Shown here piece after piece: positions 56,643 to 64,000 of a stretch of 64,000 bases of DNA (positions within the stretch are counted from its first letter, which is position 1; each line of letters starts with the position of its first letter). The position numbers were made by a program, and so were the translations under genes. This stretch comes from Micromonospora sp. MW-13 (GTDB lineage Bacteria; Actinomycetota; Actinomycetes; Mycobacteriales; Micromonosporaceae). Under the pieces are notes generated by a model. The model was given only the letters and a program-made list of their open reading frames with translations. It did no database searches and had not been told where the DNA came from. Location: contig NZ_QKKX01000015.1 in the NCBI RefSeq assembly GCF_003434305.1, positions 84,653 through 148,652 of the forward strand, in the 5' to 3' direction.

Positions 56643-57074
56643 GTGAGCGTGCAGGAGTCGACGTTCCGCGGCTTCGCCAACCCCGTCGACCCGTCCCCGG
56701 CGGAGCTGCGGGCGTGGGCCTACCAACCGGACTCCGTGCCGCTGACCTCGATGCCCCAGGACTGGGACCTGCTGGTCGCCGGGGACCACCTCGTGCAGAC
56801 GCTCTTCGAGCTGGCGATGGACCCGGCCTGCCCGGCCCGCCGGTTCGCGCTGCACTGCCTCTACATCTACGCCGCCGACGGCATCCGGACGAACTTCCGC
56901 GCCCATCCCAAGCGGCGGTTCCGCAAGCTGGTCGAGCAGGCGGAGCGGGCCGGCGACGAGCTGATGCGCAACTGGGCGCACAACAGCCGGGTGCTGCTGG
57001 CCCGTCCGGGCCTCTTCGCCTACCGCGACTGGTGCGAGGGCGGCCTGGTCCGGGAGAACCGCCGCATCGGCTGA
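56643..57074 (+). CDS. Conserved actinobacterial hypothetical protein
   Basis: 143 residues from a GTG at 56643 (VSVQESTFRGFANP); AAAGG lies about ten bases upstream. Soluble, helical, with AWAYQPDSVPLTSMPQDWDLLVAGD and RRFALHCLYIYAADGIRTNF (patterns), and several Trp/Tyr. I do not recognise the domain. It has no operon partner; a terminator follows. Confidence 0.7.
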   Translation: MSVQESTFRGFANPVDPSPAELRAWAYQPDSVPLTSMPQDWDLLVAGDHLVQTLFELAMDPACPARRFALHCLYIYAADGIRTNFRAHPKRRFRKLVEQAERAGDELMRNWAHNSRVLLARPGLFAYRDWCEGGLVRENRRIG

Positions 57075-57098
57075 CCGGCATCCGCCCCGGGACGGCGA

Positions 57099-57129
57099 AC
57101 GGGCCGGGTTCCCCCGTGGAACCCGGCCC
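57099..57129. terminator. Bidirectional terminator between two convergent small genes
   Basis: 13-bp perfect stem CGGGCCGGGTTCC (57099-57111) with 57117-57129, 5-base loop. Confidence 0.85.
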
Positions 57130-57149
57130 GCACGTCAGCGCACCGACCG

Positions 57150-57380
57150 TCAGGCGGGCGATCGGCCGCGCCCCCCGCGCCGCGCTCCCTGCTGGTCGCG
57201 CCGCGTGTCGGCCCGCCCCTGGTCGACGCCGTGGTCGACATGGTCGGCGAACCGGCCCTCCTTGATCCGGTCGGCGAACCGGCTCTCGATGATCTTGTTG
57301 AACTGCTCCCGGACGGACGTCGCGACCCGGTCGAGCCGCTCCTCCGCCTGCTGCGCCGCCTTCTTGACCGGTTCCGACAT
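57150..57380 (-). CDS. Small helical basic/acidic protein
   Basis: 76 residues from an ATG at 57380 preceded by a GGGGG run. Heptad-like helix (VKKAAQQAEERLDRVATSVREQFNKIIES, as a pattern), a direct repeat (FADRIKEGRFADHVDHG) and an Arg-rich tail. The composition resembles stress or LEA-like antitoxin proteins, but that is a weak similarity. Function unknown. Confidence 0.65.
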   Translation of the reverse strand: MSEPVKKAAQQAEERLDRVATSVREQFNKIIESRFADRIKEGRFADHVDHGVDQGRADTRRDQQGARRGGRGRSPA

Positions 57381-57465
57381 GGTTCCCCCTCGCCAGCGCG
57401 GTGGATCCAGCGGTGCTTCTGGCCCGTATTGAGCGGATAGGGCCTGATTCACAGGTTAACGGAAC

Positions 57466-57506
57466 GGCCCGGTCCGCGCCGGGATACCCGGGAAGCGGAC
57501 CGGGCC
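57466..57506 (-). terminator. Terminator of the dnaK operon
   Basis: 12-bp perfect stem GGCCCGGTCCGC (57466-57477) with 57495-57506, 17-base loop, downstream of the hspR stop (57563). Confidence 0.75.
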
Positions 57507-57562
57507 GGTGAAGCGGTCCGGAGCAGGGGAACTGCGCAGCGGTGCGGCCGGGCAGCCGACGG

Positions 57563-57997
57563 TCAGCGGTCGCGGCGGGGGCGCCAGACCACCAGAGCGG
57601 TGGACGTGCGGTTGGTGGGCACCAGGTCGCGGCCGGGGAACCGGGCCAGCGACTCCAGCTCGGCCACCCGGCGGTACGCGGCGTCGAGCTCCGCCTCCAG
57701 CCGGGCGATCCGCTGCTGCGCCTGTTCCAGCAGGCGTTCCAAGCCGATGATCCGCTTGACCCCGGCCAGGTTGACCCCCTCGTCCTGGCTGAGCCGCTGC
57801 ACCTCGCGCAGCAGCACCACGTCCCGGACGCTGTAGCGACGCCCGCCGCCGGCAGCCCGGCCGGCCTGCACCAGGCCGAGCCGGTCGTACTGGCGCAGCG
57901 TCTGCGGATGCATCCCCGCCATCCGCGCCGCCACCGAGATCATCAGGACCTTGGCCTCGTAGGCAGGGTCATTTGATCCGGTGAACTCTCCCGCCAT
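57563..57997 (-). CDS. hspR: HspR, MerR-family heat-shock repressor
   Basis: 144 residues. MerR-type winged helix: ISVAARMAGMHPQTLRQYDRLGLVQ, GGGRRYSVRDVVLLREVQRLSQDEGVNLAG (patterns), followed by a coiled coil. In actinobacteria HspR, with DnaK as co-repressor, represses the dnaK operon and clpB by binding HAIR sites. Two such sites are present (54166-54186 and 62027-62045). It is the last gene of the dnaK-grpE-dnaJ-hspR operon. GAGGTG precedes the ATG. Confidence 0.95.
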   Translation of the reverse strand: MAGEFTGSNDPAYEAKVLMISVAARMAGMHPQTLRQYDRLGLVQAGRAAGGGRRYSVRDVVLLREVQRLSQDEGVNLAGVKRIIGLERLLEQAQQRIARLEAELDAAYRRVAELESLARFPGRDLVPTNRTSTALVVWRPRRDR

Positions 57998-58029
57998 CGC
58001 CGCTCACCTCCGTACGCACTCCAGCAGGC

Positions 58030-59214
58030 TCAACTGAACCGACGCACCCGGGCGTCGAGATGTTCCCGGGCGGCCGGCGGGGTCTGCTCGGCGAACGTCT
58101 CCAGCGCCGCCCGCGCCTCGTCGGACACCCGTGCCGGCACCACCACGTCGAGCGTGACCAGCAGGTCGCCGGCCTGGCCTTCCCTGCGCACCACGCCCTT
58201 GCCGCGGGCCCGCAGCACCCGGCCGCCCGGCGTGCCCGGCGGCACCCGCAGGGTCACCGTGCCGTCGAGCGTGGGCACCCGCAGGTCCGTGCCGAGCACG
58301 GCCTCCGGGAAGGTGATCGGCACGGTCAGCGTCAGGTCGTCCCCGGTACGCCCGAACAGCTCGTCCGGGCGGACCTTCACGTGCACGAACAGATCGCCGG
58401 CCGGGCCGCCGCGCTCGCCCGGCTCGCCGCGCCCGGCCAGCCGGATCCGCTGCCCGTCGGCCACCCCGGTGGGGAAGCGGACGTTCAGCGTGCGGGTCTT
58501 GGTGACCCCGCCGGTGCCGTGGCACTCCGGGCACTTCTCCTCGACGACCGTGCCCACGCCCTGACAGTTGCGGCACGGCTCGGAGAAGCTGAACGACCCC
58601 TGGTTCCGGGTGGTCACCCCGGCGCCGTGGCAGACCGGGCAGGGCGCCGGCTGGGTGCCGGGCTTCGCGCCGCTGCCGTGGCAGGTGTCGCAGGCCCCGG
58701 GCGCGCGCAGGGTCAGCGGGAGGGTCACCCCGCGGACCGCGTCGCCGAAGTCGAGCGCCACCTCGGTCTCGATGTCCCGGCCCTTGGCCGGGCCGCGCGG
58801 ACGGGCCGGGCCACCGGCCCCCCCGCCCGAGAAGATCGAGCTGAACAGGTCCTGGAAGCCGGCGCCGCCGAAGCGACGGTCACCGCCGCCGGCCGCGCCG
58901 CCGAACAGGTCGGAGGCGTCGAACGGCTGCCCGCCGGGCCCACCCGCGCCCCGGGCGTTACGCCGGAAGGCACCCGAGCCGAACAGCGAGCGCATCTCGT
59001 CGTACTCGCGGCGCTTGGCCTCGTCGCCAAGCACCGCGTACGCCTCGGAGACGGCCTTGAACCGCTCCTCGGCCAACGGGTCGCCGGGGTTGTGGTCCGG
59101 GTGCGACTCCCGGGCCAGCTTCCGGAACGACTTCTTGATCTCGTCCGAGGAGGCGGACTTCTGCACGCCCAGCGTGGCGTAGTAGTCCTTCTCGATCCAG
59201 TCCTTGGAACTCAC
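58030..59214 (-). CDS. dnaJ: Chaperone DnaJ
   Basis: 394 residues from the GTG at 59214 (VSSKDWIEKDYYATLGV). J-domain with SHPDHNPGD, Gly/Phe-rich linker, and a zinc-binding domain with four CxxCxGxG repeats (CDTCHGSG, CPVCHGAG, CRNCQGVG, CPECHGTG). C-terminal substrate-binding domain complete. It stimulates DnaK ATPase and delivers unfolded clients. A GTG at 59232 is an alternative, adding six residues. Confidence 0.96.
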   Translation of the reverse strand: MSSKDWIEKDYYATLGVQKSASSDEIKKSFRKLARESHPDHNPGDPLAEERFKAVSEAYAVLGDEAKRREYDEMRSLFGSGAFRRNARGAGGPGGQPFDASDLFGGAAGGGDRRFGGAGFQDLFSSIFSGGGAGGPARPRGPAKGRDIETEVALDFGDAVRGVTLPLTLRAPGACDTCHGSGAKPGTQPAPCPVCHGAGVTTRNQGSFSFSEPCRNCQGVGTVVEEKCPECHGTGGVTKTRTLNVRFPTGVADGQRIRLAGRGEPGERGGPAGDLFVHVKVRPDELFGRTGDDLTLTVPITFPEAVLGTDLRVPTLDGTVTLRVPPGTPGGRVLRARGKGVVRREGQAGDLLVTLDVVVPARVSDEARAALETFAEQTPPAAREHLDARVRRFS

Positions 59215-59293
59215 CGGTCCACCCCCTTCCACGGGACGTATCCCGGACGTCCCGCCCGCCCGGTGCGGGCGGGCGGGACGGCACGGGTCGGCA

Positions 59294-60052
59294 CTACTCC
59301 GGGTCGGCGACCGCGACCATGGCCGGCCGCAGCAGCCGCTCGCCGAGCTGGTAGCCCCGGCGCATGACCTGCACGCAGGCCGGTTCGGTCACGTCGGCGG
59401 AGGTCTGGTGGGCCACCGCCTCGTGCCGGGTCGGGTCGAACGGGTCGCCCTGCTCGCCGAACGCGCTCAGGCCGAACTTGCCCAGCGCGGTGGTGAGCTG
59501 CTCGGCCACCGTGCCGAACGGGCCCACCAGGTCGCCGTGCTCGCGGGCCCGGTCCAGGTCGTCCAGGATCGGCAGCAGCGCGGCGAGCACCGAGCCGGTC
59601 GCCTGCTCCTGGACCAGGCCGCGGTCCCGGTCCACCCGCTTGCGGTAGTTGGCGTACTCCGCCGTCACCCGCTGGAGATCCCGGGTCCGCTCGTCCAGCT
59701 CGGCCCGCAGCGCCTCCAGCTCCGCGCCGAGCGGCCCGCCGGTGGCGGCGGCCTCGGTGGCCGGGGCCTCGCTCTCCACCGGCTGCGCCGGGGCGTCGAC
59801 CACGGGCGGCCCGTCGACGGAGGCGGCCTCGACCTCGATCTCGTCGACCACGACCTCGGCGTCGGCGACCAGCCCCTCCGCCGAGACGTCCGCCCCGGCG
59901 TCGGTGGCGGCGGGCGCCTCCGGCGTACTGATCTTGCGGTTGTCACGGATGACGACCCGCGGCTGCTCGCCGGCCGACTGCCCGGCGGTCGCGGAGCCAC
60001 CCGGCGTCGACCCGGTGGCGTCCGGGTCGACGGCTCGTGGCTTCTCCGTCAT
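59294..60052 (-). CDS. grpE: Nucleotide exchange factor GrpE
   Basis: 252 residues. The C-terminal GrpE domain begins near residue 105: LEALRAELDERTRDLQRVTAEYANYRKRVDRDR (helical pattern), then LPILDDLDRAREHGD and the beta domain ending VMRRGYQLGERLLRPAMVAVA. The N-terminal ~100 residues are acidic and Ala/Pro-rich, making it longer than the usual ~200. It releases ADP from DnaK. Confidence 0.95.
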   Translation of the reverse strand: MTEKPRAVDPDATGSTPGGSATAGQSAGEQPRVVIRDNRKISTPEAPAATDAGADVSAEGLVADAEVVVDEIEVEAASVDGPPVVDAPAQPVESEAPATEAAATGGPLGAELEALRAELDERTRDLQRVTAEYANYRKRVDRDRGLVQEQATGSVLAALLPILDDLDRAREHGDLVGPFGTVAEQLTTALGKFGLSAFGEQGDPFDPTRHEAVAHQTSADVTEPACVQVMRRGYQLGERLLRPAMVAVADPE

Positions 60053-60094
60053 GCGGTTACCTCATCCCTGTGGGTACGTGTCCGAGGCGGATCG

Positions 60095-61960
<1,866 letters not shown>

Positions 61961-62026
61961 CTTCGCTTCCTCGCTTCTTACGTTGGAGCAGGTGACGGGC
62001 TCCGCCCGCCGCACACTCGCCACAAG

Positions 62027-62045
62027 TTGAGTGAACTTGACTCAA
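62027..62045. promoter_or_regulatory. HAIR-type HspR operator and promoter of the dnaK operon
   Basis: TTGAGT-N7-ACTCAA matches the HAIR core exactly. On the minus strand a -35-like TTGACG (62067-62072) and a -10-like CACTAT (62045-62050), 16 bases apart, place the start within or next to the operator. Confidence 0.85.
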
Positions 62046-62155
62046 TAGTGCCACGCCCACGGCGATCGTCAAGTCGGGTTGAGTCGACCCGGCGCAACCT
62101 CACGTTACCGGGAGCCCGGTTGTCTTCACTTGCACCGGTCGGGCACGCTTTAGCG

Positions 62156-64000
62156 GTGACGACGCACGGCGATCCCGCCACCCGCACCGGTTCGCCCGCC
62201 GTCGCCGCCCGTACCGGCAACGAGGACGCCGGGGAGGACCCGTCCGGCCCTTCCGGAGACGGCCTGCCCGCCGCGCTCACCCACCTGCGGGCCGCGATCG
62301 GCGCGGTCCGGTTCCCGCTCGCCCTGCCCTCGGCCGAGGCCGCCCGCCAGATCGGCACGAGCCTCACCGCCCAGCTCGACGACTATCTCCTGCCCCGGCT
62401 GGCCCGGCTCGACGCGCCGCTGCTGGTGGTCGTCGGCGGCTCCACCGGGGCTGGCAAGTCGACCCTGGTCAACAGCCTGGTCCAGGCCCGGGTCAGCGCC
62501 GCCGGGGTGCTCCGGCCGACCACCCGCTCACCGGTGCTGGTGTGCAACCCGGCCGACTCCGGCTGGTTCCGCCAGGGCCAACTGCTGCCGGGCCTCACCC
62601 GCACCAACGAGCCGAGCGAGGACCCGGGCACCCTGCACCTGGTCACCGCCCCGGCGCTGCCCGCCGGACTGGCCTTCCTCGACGCCCCCGACATCGACTC
62701 GGTGGTCGACGCCAACCGGGCGCTGGCCGGGCAGCTCCTCGCCGCCGCCGACCTCTGGCTCTTCGTCACCACCGCCGCCCGGTACGCCGACGCGGTTCCC
62801 TGGGAGCTGCTGCACACCGCGCGGGCCCGGGGCGTGGTGATCGCGATGGTGCTCGACCGGGTGCCGGTGGAGGCGACCGACGAGGTGGCCGCCCACCTGG
62901 CCGAGATGCTCACCGACCAGGGTCTCGGCGCGGCGCCGCTGTTCGTCCTGCCCGAGACGGGGGTGGACGGCCAGGGCCTGCTGCCGGACCAGGTCACCGC
63001 CCCGCTGAGCACCTGGTTCGCCCGGCTGGCCGCCGATGCCGGGGCGCGGGCCGCCGTCGTCCGGCAGACCCTGGACGGGGCGCTGGCCGCCCTGTACCCC
63101 GCGGTGGCGGGGCTGGCCGACGCCGCCGACGAGCAGGTGGCCGCCGCCGACGCCCTCGACGAGCGGGTGCGGGCCGCGTACCGGGGGGCCGAGCGGACCG
63201 TGGAGCAGGGGCTGAAGGACGGCCGGCTGCTCCGCGGCGAGGTGCTCGCCCGCTGGCAGGAGTTCGTCGGCACCGGCGAGTTCTTCCGCACCCTGGAGGC
63301 CCGGATCGGCCGGCTGCGGGACCGCCTGGTGGCCGCGGTGACCGGCCGGCCGGCGCCCGCCGCGGAACTGCGCAACGCCATCGAGTCCCAGCTCGTCACG
63401 CTGCTGCGCGGGGTGGCCGCCGAGGCGGCCGAGAACACGTACACCGGGTGGCGGGCGCACCCGGCCGGGGCCGCGCTGCTCGACCCGCCGCTGGCGCACC
63501 CGGCCGAGGACTTCGCCGCCCGCGCCGAGCGCCTGGTCCGCGACTGGCAGCGCGGGGTGCTGGAGCTGGTCCGGGCCGAGGGCGGCGACAAGCGGTTCGT
63601 GGCCCGCACGGCCGCGTACGCGGTCAACGCCACCGGGCTGGCCGTGATGATCGCCGTGTTCGCCTCGACCGCGTTCATCCCGACCGGGCTGGAGGTGGCC
63701 ACCGGGGCCGGCACGACCGTCGCCGCGCAGGCCGTGCTCCAGGCGATCTTCGGCGACCAGGCCGTGCGTACGCTGGCCGACCGGGCCCGGGCCGACCTGC
63801 TGGCGCGGGTCGGGGAACTGCTCGACGCCGAGGCCGACCGGTTCCTGTCCCGCACTGCGGCGGCCCGCCCGGCGGCGGACGCCGGCGACCCGCTGCGCGC
63901 CGCGGGCGACCAGGTGGAGGACGCCCGGCGCCGCAGCGGCCTGGCGACGGCCGACGCGTCGGACCTGCCCGTGGCGCCGCCCCCGGAGGACGAAGCCCGG
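62156..64000 (+). CDS. Dynamin-like GTPase, cut by the window edge
   Basis: At least 614 residues from a GTG at 62156 (VTTHGDPATRTG). G1/P-loop GGSTGAGKST (~94-103), Thr in TTRSPV, G3-like FLDAPDIDSVVD and G4-like LDRV at the expected spacing. A long helical stalk region (ALAALYPAVAGLADAADEQVAAADALDERV pattern) leads to a paired hydrophobic segment (AVNATGLAVMIAVFASTAFI pattern, ~488-507). Such GTPases remodel membranes; in actinobacteria they often come in pairs and some affect sporulation septa. The reading frame is open at base 64000, so the C-terminus and any partner gene are missing. Start chosen at the first GTG after the divergent dnaK promoter. Confidence 0.85.
   Translation, partial: MTTHGDPATRTGSPAVAARTGNEDAGEDPSGPSGDGLPAALTHLRAAIGAVRFPLALPSAEAARQIGTSLTAQLDDYLLPRLARLDAPLLVVVGGSTGAGKSTLVNSLVQARVSAAGVLRPTTRSPVLVCNPADSGWFRQGQLLPGLTRTNEPSEDPGTLHLVTAPALPAGLAFLDAPDIDSVVDANRALAGQLLAAADLWLFVTTAARYADAVPWELLHTARARGVVIAMVLDRVPVEATDEVAAHLAEMLTDQGLGAAPLFVLPETGVDGQGLLPDQVTAPLSTWFARLAADAGARAAVVRQTLDGALAALYPAVAGLADAADEQVAAADALDERVRAAYRGAERTVEQGLKDGRLLRGEVLARWQEFVGTGEFFRTLEARIGRLRDRLVAAVTGRPAPAAELRNAIESQLVTLLRGVAAEAAENTYTGWRAHPAGAALLDPPLAHPAEDFAARAERLVRDWQRGVLELVRAEGGDKRFVARTAAYAVNATGLAVMIAVFASTAFIPTGLEVATGAGTTVAAQAVLQAIFGDQAVRTLADRARADLLARVGELLDAEADRFLSRTAAARPAADAGDPLRAAGDQVEDARRRSGLATADASDLPVAPPPEDEAR

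Overview
The window is high-GC actinobacterial chromosome, most likely from Micromonosporaceae (Micromonospora or a close relative). The gene content and order support this: purS-purQ-purL, the fadA2/fabG4/htdX lipid locus, dnaK-grpE-dnaJ-hspR with HspR-type inverted repeats, DUF3151 next to class II aldolase, pyrE near clpB, and many GTG starts. Several genes have a TAnnnT -10 element only 7-8 bases from the start codon, as in leaderless transcripts. No rRNA, tRNA, CRISPR array, prophage or insertion sequence was seen.

Layout. 1-6.3 kb: the end of a purine operon (purL cut by the window edge, purQ, purS), a secreted trypsin-like protease, a YbjQ protein and purB. 6.3-8.3 kb: a lipoprotein and a two-gene unit of a secreted TNT-type NADase toxin plus an 83-residue candidate immunity protein. 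8.4-11.9 kb: divergent fadA2 and fabG4-htdX around a perfect 16-bp palindrome. 12.0-16.0 kb: a tightly coupled four-gene operon (NrtR-like Nudix regulator, J-domain/pseudokinase fusion, vWA protein, divergent PurA paralogue) with a tandem palindromic repeat in its promoter. This is the best candidate here for an undescribed system. A HEAT-repeat gene converges on it. 17.3-22.8 kb: a TetR regulator divergent from SCP2 and acyl-CoA dehydrogenase genes, then an acyl-CoA synthetase and a serine hydrolase. The TetR promoter has the same half-sites as the fadA2/fabG4 palindrome, so the two lipid loci may share a regulator.

22.9-26.7 kb: purD and the housekeeping purA on either side of an AbiEi/DUF559-like gene that is bracketed by two long palindromic repeats. 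26.8-34.7 kb: a kinase-like protein, an EspI-like ParA-family ATPase with a Gly-His repeat, DUF3151, a LOG-family protein, fructose-bisphosphate aldolase and small membrane or acidic proteins. 34.9-41.6 kb: a sortase-anchored surface protein, the Hen1-Pnkp RNA repair operon and a DedA protein. 41.7-51.4 kb (mostly minus strand): an ArsR regulator, pyrE, an SDR, two related membrane proteins, and an operon of envelope proteins built on a membrane-fused spermidine synthase with DUF350, DUF4247, DUF2617 and DUF4178 proteins. 51.5-62 kb: the HspR regulon (clpB, and dnaK-grpE-dnaJ-hspR) flanking a KhtT/KhtU-like antiporter pair. A 278-bp foldback repeat lies upstream of clpB. The window ends inside a dynamin-like GTPase gene.

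Convergent gene pairs are repeatedly separated by long perfect GC hairpins, listed as terminators. All assignments come from reading the sequence; no database search was run.
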